From: Terriglobales bacterium
GTDB taxonomy: Bacteria > Acidobacteriota > Terriglobia > Terriglobales > Acidobacteriaceae
Length of the DNA: 64,000 bases
Direction: 5' to 3'
Assembly (NCBI GenBank): GCA_035487355.1
Contig: DATHMF010000034.1
Location: forward strand, 1 to 64,000
Of the stretch, positions 52,434 through 59,309 are shown one piece after another (position 1 is the first letter of the stretch; each line of letters opens with the position of its first letter). A model generated the notes under the pieces. That model did no database searches and was not told where the DNA came from. It saw only the letters and a list, made by a program, of their open reading frames with translations. The position numbers and the translations under genes are program-made.

Positions 52434-53186
52434 ATGCAAAGCACAATTTCGCAACACTCATTTCCGCAACATTCATTCGTGGGCTCGGTCACCGAGCTCG
52501 CTTCCAAGAACTTCAACGACGCCCGCCGGGTCCACACCAGTTTCTTGGTCGATGTCGAGCGCAAGGCACTTGTCTGGCTTGCCAATCACATGCCCGACTG
52601 GCTCAACTCCGACCACCTGACGATTCTGGGGCTGGTTTCGATGGCGGGCGCTGGACTGGGCTATTGGGCCGCGCGCTGGAACAAATGGACGCTGCTTGGC
52701 GTGATCGCCTGCCTCGCCCTCAACTGGCTGGGAGACAGCCTCGATGGCACCCTGGCCCGCGTGCGGCAATGCCAGCGCCCGCGCTATGGTTTTTATGTGG
52801 ACCACATCTGCGACGTCTTTGCCGCGCTCTTTCTGCTGGGAGGCATGGGTGCTTCCGGATACATGAATCCGCTGGTCGCGGCCGGTCTGCTCATCAGCTA
52901 CTACATGCTTTCCATTGAGGTCTTCCTGACCACCTACACCATCGGGCGTTTTCAGCTTTCCTTTTTCAAGTTTGGCCCAACTGAACTGCGGGTCGTTCTC
53001 GCGATCGGTAATTTATTTCTCTTGTTCCACCCCATGGCCCACCTTTTCAAGCACGCCTTCAGGCTCTTCGACATCGGCGGAGTGGTGGGAGCGCTGGGGA
53101 TGGTGGGCATCACGATTTTCACCGCAGTGCGCAACGGCAAGCAGCTTTATCGCGAAGAGCCCATGCCGGAAAGGATGCAAGGATGA
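52434..53186 (+). CDS. CDP-alcohol phosphatidyltransferase family enzyme
   Basis: 250 residues from ATG 52434, GGGAGG upstream. The catalytic signature DG-x2-AR-x8-G-x3-D-x3-D is complete in GDSLDGTLARVRQ...RYGFYVDHICDV. It binds Mg2+ and transfers a phosphoalcohol from a CDP-activated donor. About six membrane spans follow the pattern of the family. The unusual N-terminus (about 1-60) is polar. The acceptor alcohol cannot be named. The stop overlaps the start of the GtrA gene (ATGA), so the two are translated together; a membrane lipid or lipid-linked sugar role is the natural guess. Confidence 0.88.
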   Translation: MQSTISQHSFPQHSFVGSVTELASKNFNDARRVHTSFLVDVERKALVWLANHMPDWLNSDHLTILGLVSMAGAGLGYWAARWNKWTLLGVIACLALNWLGDSLDGTLARVRQCQRPRYGFYVDHICDVFAALFLLGGMGASGYMNPLVAAGLLISYYMLSIEVFLTTYTIGRFQLSFFKFGPTELRVVLAIGNLFLLFHPMAHLFKHAFRLFDIGGVVGALGMVGITIFTAVRNGKQLYREEPMPERMQG

Positions 53187-53653
53187 CGCCGGGCACGTCT
53201 CAAAACAAGGGCCGATGGTCTGGCCTTTTCATCCGCTGGATCAAATTCAACGCCGTGGGCGCAATCGGAGTCGGGGTGCAACTGCTTATGCTGACCTTGC
53301 TCGCCAAGGCCGGGGTTTATTACCTGATCTCCACCGGACTGGCAGTAGAGGCAGCGGTTCTGCACAATTTTCTATGGCACGAGCACTACACCTGGCGCGA
53401 TCGCACACATGCTGAAAAGAGTGCCGGCATGTTGCAACGCCTGCTGCGATTTCATTTGACCAACGGATTGCTCTCACTCACCGGCAATGTGCTGCTCATG
53501 CGATTGCTGGCGGGAGCGCTGCATTTCCCTTTGCTGGCCGCAAATATCATCAGCATTATCACGTGTTCCCTGGCCAACTTCCTGATGAGCCACTTGCTGG
53601 TGTTTCGTCCTCAATCAGTCACGCTTAGAGGTGAGGTCTTACGCAGCCCTTAA
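53183..53653 (+). CDS. GtrA-like membrane protein
   Basis: 156 residues with four spans. 'FIRWIKFNAVGAIGVGVQLLMLTLLAKAG', 'LAVEAAVLHNFLWHEHYTWRD' and 'NIISIITCSLANFLMSHLLVF' follow the GtrA/PF04138 layout (NF.w...W.., N.......F). GtrA proteins flip or assist polyprenyl-phosphate sugars for surface polymers. Overlaps the preceding phosphatidyltransferase by four bases. The pairing suggests they handle the same lipid-linked intermediate. Confidence 0.85.
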   Translation: MTPGTSQNKGRWSGLFIRWIKFNAVGAIGVGVQLLMLTLLAKAGVYYLISTGLAVEAAVLHNFLWHEHYTWRDRTHAEKSAGMLQRLLRFHLTNGLLSLTGNVLLMRLLAGALHFPLLAANIISIITCSLANFLMSHLLVFRPQSVTLRGEVLRSP

Positions 53654-53803
53654 GCAAACGTCAATTACTACCTGGGTTCGCGCCGCCCGTGGTTCCGCCG
53701 GGGGCAGAGGGGCTTTCCCCAAAGCGCGTTCCGGCACTAGACTATTTGTAGTGGGCTTTCTGGTCCCCCGCTCGCAGCCCGCATCTCATCTGACCAAAGC
53801 GCC

Positions 53804-54757
53804 GTGGAAATTCTCGATCTGCGTCATTTTCGCTCTTCCGACCTGCGCTCTCTTCTGGAAGAAGAGTCGCGTGCGTGGTCGCGTCTGCTCTCCTGGGACT
53901 ACAGCGGCTCGGCGGAGATGATCTTGCGCTATATGGATGCCCGCATCCTGCCTGGCTACGCCTGGGTGGAAAACAACCTGGTACAGGGATATTCGTTCTT
54001 CGTCTACGAGGGCAGCAAGGGTGTGATTGGCGATTTGTTTGTGCATCCCACCCACTCCGGCCAGGGGCAGTATTCCATCGAAGAGCGCCTGTTAGGGCAC
54101 GTGATTGAGACCCTGCAACAATCGCCTGGCATCAACCGTATTGAAGCCCAGTTGTTGCTGCATGAGACGGCCAGTATGGAGAGGCCGTTTATAGAAGAAG
54201 GTTTCCGGCGGCATCCCCGGCTTTTCATGGTGCTGCCGCTGAATCCCGGTTCTGGAAACGGGAACCACTCAAACCAGCACCTCGCTGACGTAGAGTTCCG
54301 CAAATGGTCCGACGAAGACTTTCAGGGTGCGGCTTCGGTCATCACCACTGCCTACCGCGACCACATTGATTCGGAAATCAACGATCAGTACCGCACTTCA
54401 GCGGGCTCGCTGCGCTTTCTCAACAACATCATCCGCTTTCCTGGCTGCGGGCTCTTCGACCCTGAGGCTTCTATCATGGCGCGCAGCCGGTCAACGCGTG
54501 CGCCTTTGGGCGTGATCCTGTGTTCGCGGGTGCGCAGCGATGTAGGACACGTCACCCAGGTGTGCGTTGCCCCCGAGTATCGCGGACGCGGCCTGGGAAA
54601 AGCACTTATGTGTATGGCCTGCAGCGAACTGCAAAAGCGTGGCTGCCGCGCGCTCTCTCTGACCGTGACCGAAGCTAATGCTCCAGCCGTGAACCTTTAT
54701 AAGCACATGGGCTTCGCTATTCACCGGATCTTTGATGCGTTTGTGTGGGAAGGATGA
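53804..54757 (+). CDS. GNAT acetyltransferase with two tandem domains
   Basis: 317 residues, GTG start. The N-terminal half (about 1-150) is a degenerate GNAT fold (GYSFFVYEGSKGVIGDLFVHPTHSGQGQYSIEERLLGHVIETL) lacking the full acetyl-CoA loop. The C-terminal half (about 165-315) is canonical: 'HVTQVCVAPEYRGRGLGKALMCMAC' contains the R-G-x-G-x-G/A pyrophosphate-binding loop, and 'SLTVTEANAPAVNLYKHMGFAI' is motif B. It acetylates an unknown amine. The double-domain form resembles mycothiol synthase-like and other fused GNATs. Confidence 0.85.
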   Translation: MEILDLRHFRSSDLRSLLEEESRAWSRLLSWDYSGSAEMILRYMDARILPGYAWVENNLVQGYSFFVYEGSKGVIGDLFVHPTHSGQGQYSIEERLLGHVIETLQQSPGINRIEAQLLLHETASMERPFIEEGFRRHPRLFMVLPLNPGSGNGNHSNQHLADVEFRKWSDEDFQGAASVITTAYRDHIDSEINDQYRTSAGSLRFLNNIIRFPGCGLFDPEASIMARSRSTRAPLGVILCSRVRSDVGHVTQVCVAPEYRGRGLGKALMCMACSELQKRGCRALSLTVTEANAPAVNLYKHMGFAIHRIFDAFVWEG

Positions 54758-54759
54758 GG

Positions 54760-54831
54760 AAAGTAAGAAACAGGAAGTAAGAAGTTTGAAGTTGAAACTT
54801 CTCACTTCAAACTTCGCATTTCGTACTTCCC
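54760..54831. repeat. GAAGTNAGAAGT low-complexity inverted repeat
   Basis: Left words GGAAGTAAGAAGTTTGAAG, right words ACTTCTCACTTCAAACTTC, CATTTCGTACTTCCC. The arms pair around a short centre (TTGAAAC). It fills the space between two convergent genes, as does the copy at 18394-18496. Confidence 0.6.
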
Positions 54832-54832
54832 T

Positions 54833-55021
54833 TCAATGTTTCAATATCCAGAGGAACCAGCCTCCGGCGATGACGCCGGCCACAAACCAGACGAAGCATT
54901 TGACGCCGTAGCGGAATTGCTCGCGCACGCCTTCTTTCTGGGTGATGCCAAAGACAATGGAAGCAAAGAATGCAAATAGCAGTGCGGCAGTGAAGTGAGA
55001 AAGTTGCAGATGTATGTTCAC
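54833..55021 (-). CDS. Small two-span membrane protein
   Basis: 62 residues. MNIHLQLSHFTAALLFAFFA then SIVFGITQKEGVREQFRYG and a second span CFVWFVAGVIAGGWFLWIL. Its ATG overlaps the stop of the gene at 55018 (ATGA), giving a tight operon. The alternative frame on the same strand (54807-55052) is Arg-rich and lacks support. Confidence 0.7.
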   Translation of the reverse strand: MNIHLQLSHFTAALLFAFFASIVFGITQKEGVREQFRYGVKCFVWFVAGVIAGGWFLWILKH

Positions 55022-55446
55022 GATTTTTTCCCGATGGCGATTTGGTGTGCATCCACGGCGGCGATAATGTTCAGCAGCCCGGCCACGATAATGAATTTTG
55101 TGCCGTAGTCAGCTGCGGCAATATTGATTGCGCCTTGCCCCCAGTCCATGGTGCGACTGAGCATATAGAGGCCGCCCGAGCCAATGTCGCCGACGAAGCC
55201 GAGCATTTCGAGCACGTCTCCGGTGTTGGGCGTGTAGACCTTGCCCTGCATCATCAGCCCAAAAAAGAACATGGAGAAGACAGAGATCATGAGCAGCAGT
55301 CCGCGGACCCATTTTTTCTGGATCAGGTGCCCGGCGCCGGGGACCAACCACCCCACCAGCGGGGCCCATATGCCCATCGCGTTTAAAGGATATTCCTTTG
55401 CATTCGCTTTTTCGCGTGTATTGATTTTTTCTGATGCAATGGCCAT
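55018..55446 (-). CDS. Membrane protein, DUF6677-like
   Basis: 142 residues. 'MGIWAPLVGWLVPGAGHLIQKKWVRGLLLMISVFSMFFFGLMMQG' is characteristic of an acidobacterial membrane family with the phrase LVPGAGH. Four spans in total, with a polar start rich in Lys/Glu. The next gene overlaps by four bases and the M24 peptidase gene precedes it by 11, so the three minus-strand genes 56624-54833 probably form one operon. Function unknown. Confidence 0.7.
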   Translation of the reverse strand: MAIASEKINTREKANAKEYPLNAMGIWAPLVGWLVPGAGHLIQKKWVRGLLLMISVFSMFFFGLMMQGKVYTPNTGDVLEMLGFVGDIGSGGLYMLSRTMDWGQGAINIAAADYGTKFIIVAGLLNIIAAVDAHQIAIGKKS

Positions 55447-55457
55447 GGTTTTAAGGA

Positions 55458-56624
55458 TTAGATAAGAACGATCTCCTTCTGGATTTTCCCGGTCACTTCG
55501 GCTGAGCCCGCGCGCACCAGCATGTTCACCTCGCTGCGCACGCCGAACTCCGGCAAATAAATTCCTGGTTCAATGGAAAAACACGTATTGGGAATGATCT
55601 CGCGCTCGTCCTTGGTTTCGAGGTTATCCATATTGGCGCCATTGGCATGGACGCTGGTGCCGATGGAATGGCCGGTGCGATGCACGAAATATTCTCCGTA
55701 ACCTGCCTGAGTGATGGAGTCGCGCGTGGCTTTGTCCACCTCCCAACCCTCAAGCCTGCGTTTTGCAGCCATGGCCGATTGCACCGCCTGGATGCCGGTG
55801 TCGCGTCCGTTGCGCACAATCTCAAAAATCTTCTTGTAGCGCTCGGGAACGGCGGCGCCAACAAAGCCGGTCCAGGTAATGTCGTAATAGACCGCGTTAG
55901 GGATGTTCTTTTTTCCCCAGATATCCAGCAGAACGAAATCGCCTTCTTTGATCCTGGCGCTGTGGTCGGCGCGTGGCTCAAAGTGCGGGTTACCACTATG
56001 TTCGTTCACCGCCACAATGGGCGGGTCTTCGGTCACCAGATTTTCGCGGCGAAAAGCTTCCATGATCCACTGCTGCATCTCGTATTCGTGCGTGCCGCCG
56101 TTGCAGACGCGCCGGCCGATTTCCTGAAAGGCAGCCGCGGTCACTTGGTCCACCGCATCGCGGGCGGCGAAGTGAGTTTGAATCTGCTCCTCGCTCCATG
56201 CCGCTTCAAAGCGCGCCACCAGGTCGCCCGAGCTGACAATATCTTTGCCAAAGCTGCGTATCAGCTCCACGGTGCCGGCGTCTACCAGACCGATGTAAGG
56301 AACCAGGTTATTAGGAGAATACTGCATGGCGATGAGCTCGTACGGGGCCAGCGTGGATTTCAGCTTCTCCCACAGCTCCGGCCAGGCGGAGTACATTTGC
56401 TTTTCGCCAGGCAAGGAATCCAGATGTCCGGCTTCAATGCGGTGCACCAGTTTGCGCGGCTCGCCCTCATCAGGAATCACATAAAACCAGCGGCGGGTGA
56501 CCATCACATCTTCGCGCAATCCCAGCACGCGGTAGGCGATGGGATCGCGGTGATGATGGTCGTAAAAAAGCCATGCGTCGAAATCGCGCTCGCGCAGGGC
56601 TGACTGGATGCCCTTCAGGTCCAT
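55458..56624 (-). CDS. M24-family metallopeptidase (Xaa-Pro aminopeptidase-like)
   Basis: 388 residues with the N-terminal creatinase-like domain (about 1-135) and the pita-bread domain. All five metal ligands are present: D234 (LLDIWG), D248 (YYDITW), H319 (HRTGHSIG), E352 (SIEPG) and E365 (VRSEVNM). It should remove an N-terminal residue before proline or act on a related small substrate. No signal peptide, so cytoplasmic. First gene of a three-gene operon, and the last gene before repeat B. Confidence 0.92.
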   Translation of the reverse strand: MDLKGIQSALRERDFDAWLFYDHHHRDPIAYRVLGLREDVMVTRRWFYVIPDEGEPRKLVHRIEAGHLDSLPGEKQMYSAWPELWEKLKSTLAPYELIAMQYSPNNLVPYIGLVDAGTVELIRSFGKDIVSSGDLVARFEAAWSEEQIQTHFAARDAVDQVTAAAFQEIGRRVCNGGTHEYEMQQWIMEAFRRENLVTEDPPIVAVNEHSGNPHFEPRADHSARIKEGDFVLLDIWGKKNIPNAVYYDITWTGFVGAAVPERYKKIFEIVRNGRDTGIQAVQSAMAAKRRLEGWEVDKATRDSITQAGYGEYFVHRTGHSIGTSVHANGANMDNLETKDEREIIPNTCFSIEPGIYLPEFGVRSEVNMLVRAGSAEVTGKIQKEIVLI

Positions 56625-56675
56625 AGGTCAAACCTTGATTCTAAATGGAAAGCGTGCAGCGCGCCATGACCGGAA

Positions 56676-57580
56676 CAAGTCAGTCCGCAGTCCGTAGTCC
56701 TCAGTCCTCAGAATGGCGAATCTGGTTGGAATCTGCCCCGGTTAATCTGTCAGCCATGTCCCTGGTCTGTACCCGTTTTTGCCACTCCCCCACCCTACTT
56801 GCTGCTAGTGGGTAAAGTGCCAAAAATCATCGTTAAACCCGCGTCATTACTGGCGAAAATCGACCCTGGGCGGGACACTAGCTGCTCTAACCCAGTCCGC
56901 AGTCCTTAGTCCTCAGAATCGCGAATCTGGATTGGAATCTCCCCGGTCTAATCTGTCAGTCATGTCCCCGGTCTGTACCCCGTTTTTGCCACTCCCCCAC
57001 CCCCACTTGCTGCTAGTGGGTAAAGTGCCAAAAATCATCGCTGAACCCCCGTCATTACTGGCGAAAATCGATTCGGGGCGGGGGACTTGCTAGTAAAGCA
57101 GTTTCAGGTTTCGAGTTTCAAAAAACAACCGCAAAACCCTTTCGCCGCAGATGAACGCAGATCAACGCTGATTTTAGAGTGGATTGTACCCCCCACCACT
57201 TGCTAGCAGGTCATTGAAGTGCCCAAACCGCGTCCGTAACCGCGTCATTACTGGCGAAGATCGATTCGGGGTGGGGGACTTGCTGGTAAAAGCAGTTTCA
57301 GGTTTCAAGTTTCGAGTTTCGAAAACAACCGCAAAACCTTTCGCCGCAGATGAACGCAGATCAACGCTGATTTTTAGAGTGGATTGTGCCCCCGCACTTG
57401 CTAGCAGGTCATTGAAGTGCCCAAACCGCGTCCGTAACCGCGCAAGAAAAGTTTTCAAAGACCTAAAAGGACTACAAAAAGCCCTGCATTCTTGAATGCG
57501 TGACGTAAACACACGTCTGGCACAATTATGGCCTGCGGTTTCCAAGGAAGCAAGATTTTGATACCAGGATGATACCATAC
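56676..57580 (+). repeat. Mosaic repeat, copy B
   Basis: Three successive units share CATTACTGGCGAAAATCG or a one-base variant at 56850, 57052 and 57246, so the period is 194-203 bp. The first two units also share AGTCCGCAGTCC, TAGTCCTCAGAAT, GGTCTGTACCC, CCACTCCCCCACCC and CTTGCTGCTAGTGGGTAAAG. The later ones share CACTTGCTAGCAGGTCATTG, CCAAACCGCGTCCGTAACCG, TTCGCCGCAGATGAACGCAG and TCAACGCTGATTTT. The right end repeats copy A: TTTTCAAAGACCTAAAAGGA, GCATTCTTGAATGC, CACGTCTGGCACAATTATGG, then the tandem palindrome. No gene lies in 56625-57692. Confidence 0.8.
57559..57577. promoter_or_regulatory. Tandem palindrome TGATACCA-N3-TGATACCA (copy B)
   Basis: Half-sites 57559-57566 and 57570-57577, 11 bp apart, each with T-to-C at position 6 so the palindrome is imperfect. 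It forms the outer end of mosaic repeat B, about 115 bp from the 3' end of the next gene and not upstream of any start. Confidence 0.5.
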
Positions 57581-57692
57581 GGATTTGGTTCCGATCCTAG
57601 AGCCACCTGCGCCTACTATTGAGGCATTACCGCCAGATTCTTCGCTGCGCTCAGAATGACAACGTGTATGAATTTAAGTTTTTCAGTCTACG

Positions 57693-58451
57693 TCACTTCA
57701 GGACTTGCGCCCGCGTTCGCGCCGGGAGCTTCTCGCAGGCGATGCGCAACACCAGGCGCGGGGCCTTGTTCTTGATCTTCATCAGAAAGGGTACTTGCGC
57801 GGCGGGATTGGCCTTGCCCATCTCGCGCAGCAGCCATCCCAGGCCCTTGCGGACCATGTCGTCTTCATCTGCCAGCAGCATTCGGGAGAGACGAAATACC
57901 TCGTTACTATAGAGTTTGCGGCGGACCGAATGCACCAGGACGACGCAAGCTGCGCGCCGCGACCAGCGGTTCGACGAGCGCGACCAGACGAATACCCGTC
58001 TGAGATAGCCAGGATATGACAGGATCATGGGAGCAATAAGGCTATGGCACAGGTCGTCACATTCATCCCAACTGGCGATGAGAGGGATCCAGCGCTCGAA
58101 GCGGCGGAACTCGGCGGCGCCCAGGAAGGAAGCTTTGCCACGCAGCAACCTTCGGCCCTGCGGATCGAGCAGCATAATGGCGGCGTGGGCTTCTTCCCCG
58201 GTCGTTTTTGCGTGGAAAAGCTTGTCGGCGACTTCGAAGAGGAGTTTCTCGCCACCGGCGGCTTCGATTTCGCGGCCCATCTCAGCGGCATAGCGCCGCA
58301 GGTCGGCGGTGCGCCATCCGTAGCGCTTGACTGGTTCTTTGAAGAAGCGTTGCTGAGATTCGGCGTGATCGCGATTGCCACCACGATGCAAGGCTTGAAC
58401 AATGTAGCGGACGAAATATTCTGGGGTCTTCATGGTTAGATCTATTTCCAT
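57693..58451 (-). CDS. AlkD-like DNA alkylation repair protein
   Basis: 252 residues, an all-helical HEAT-like solenoid. 'FFKEPVKRYGWRTADLRRYAAEM', 'FERWIPLIASWDECDDLCHSLIAPMIL' and 'NRWSRRAACVVLVHSVRR' match AlkC/AlkD glycosylases. W128 and the nearby Asp residues in SWDECDD, with the Arg pair in SRRAACV, correspond to the residues that contact the alkylated base. It would excise 3- or 7-alkylpurines. The start may be at ATG 58433 rather than 58451. Adjacent to repeat B. Confidence 0.88.
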   Translation of the reverse strand: MEIDLTMKTPEYFVRYIVQALHRGGNRDHAESQQRFFKEPVKRYGWRTADLRRYAAEMGREIEAAGGEKLLFEVADKLFHAKTTGEEAHAAIMLLDPQGRRLLRGKASFLGAAEFRRFERWIPLIASWDECDDLCHSLIAPMILSYPGYLRRVFVWSRSSNRWSRRAACVVLVHSVRRKLYSNEVFRLSRMLLADEDDMVRKGLGWLLREMGKANPAAQVPFLMKIKNKAPRLVLRIACEKLPARTRAQVLK

Positions 58452-58483
58452 AACCTAAATAGCTGTTTTTGGAGTTCAACAGC

Positions 58484-58556
58484 ACAGGGGCTGAAGCCCA
58501 AAATTATCATAAGGCACTCAACGCACGGCTGAAGCCGGTGCTCTTCCACGGTAGCG
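58484..58556 (-). repeat. Dispersed repeat, second copy of the 5313 family
   Basis: Reverse complement of the pattern at 5313-5380: GGGGCTGAAGCCCAA, CTCAACGCACGGC and GCTCTTCCACGG. Lies just upstream of the AlkD-like gene start. GGCTGAAGCC and its neighbours form short palindromes. Confidence 0.5.
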
Positions 58557-58701
58557 CCAAGCATCGTTATGGCACCGACAAAATCCCATGCCCCTGACAA
58601 ACGCGGAAGCAGAGAATTTCGGCACAATAGGGATTCCTCCGCTCCGCGTCGGAATGACAAGAACCCGAGTTTTTCCGCAACCTGTAAACTCGTTTCGGGA
58701 C

Positions 58702-59280
58702 TTACTTCTGCGTGACCCTCAGCTTGTGGTAGCCGATGGTGGCGAGATCAATTTTGTCAGGCAATGAAAATTCTGAATCCATACCCACGCCGGGATACTG
58801 GGGTGTGAGGAATTCGTGAATGAAGAACTCAAGCGCTATTCGCGGAACCTCGGTGCCATCTATACTGACGGTGCGCACGTGTACCTTGCCCTGGCCGCCA
58901 GAACCTGCACCATCAGATTCAACACGCACATTGTGAATGCCGCTAAAGATGGACAACAACGGATTGGAAGAGCGCTGGCCTGCGCGGATCTCGTCAAAAT
59001 CAATGGTCGCCAGCGCTGTGAGTGTTCCTGACTGACCCTGAAAAATAACTTTCTTTACCCCCTGCGGCAGATTCACACGTCCGGCGGCAAAGTAGTCGTT
59101 GATTTCATCTTCTGTCATCACAGTTGAGGCCGGATCGGGTTGCGCTGATTTTGCATTTTCCTGGATATGGTCCAGCTTGCGTTGCAGGCTGTCTGCCAGA
59201 CGATGTTGCGGGCTGGACTGCTGTGCCGTGATGCAGACGCTGCCTGTCAGAAGAACAGCGGTAATCCAAATGGCTCTCAT
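58702..59280 (-). CDS. Secreted hypothetical protein
   Basis: 192 residues from ATG 59280; an in-frame TTG at 59292 is less likely. Signal peptide AIWITAVLLTGSVCITAQ. The mature part begins with a helix (RLADSLQRKLDHIQENAK), then 'VMTEDEINDYFAAGRVNLPQGVKKVIFQGQSGTLTALATIDFDEIRA' and ends in strands 'GTEVPRIALEFFIHEFLTPQYPGVGMDSEFSLPDKIDLATIGYHKLRV'. This resembles the lipid-binding 'LPS/AsmA-tail' or DUF2993-like fold in outline, but I do not claim it. Standing between two minus-strand genes, about 30 bp from the MFS gene's stop upstream, so possibly last in that operon. Confidence 0.6.
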   Translation of the reverse strand: MRAIWITAVLLTGSVCITAQQSSPQHRLADSLQRKLDHIQENAKSAQPDPASTVMTEDEINDYFAAGRVNLPQGVKKVIFQGQSGTLTALATIDFDEIRAGQRSSNPLLSIFSGIHNVRVESDGAGSGGQGKVHVRTVSIDGTEVPRIALEFFIHEFLTPQYPGVGMDSEFSLPDKIDLATIGYHKLRVTQK

Positions 59281-59309
59281 GACCGTATCCAATCAATTAT
59301 GAAACGGCT

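Noticed and set aside
55647..56603. 318-codon plus-strand frame opposite the M24 peptidase
   Set aside because: Antisense shadow of a gene with all five metal ligands.
56676..57580. CRISPR array
   Set aside because: Repeats are about 200 bp apart, differ in modules and have no uniform short spacers; no cas gene is present.
48880..57580. Composite transposon
   Set aside because: Inverted ends are present but there is no transposase, no target-site duplication that I can see, and the enclosed genes look like ordinary chromosomal ones.
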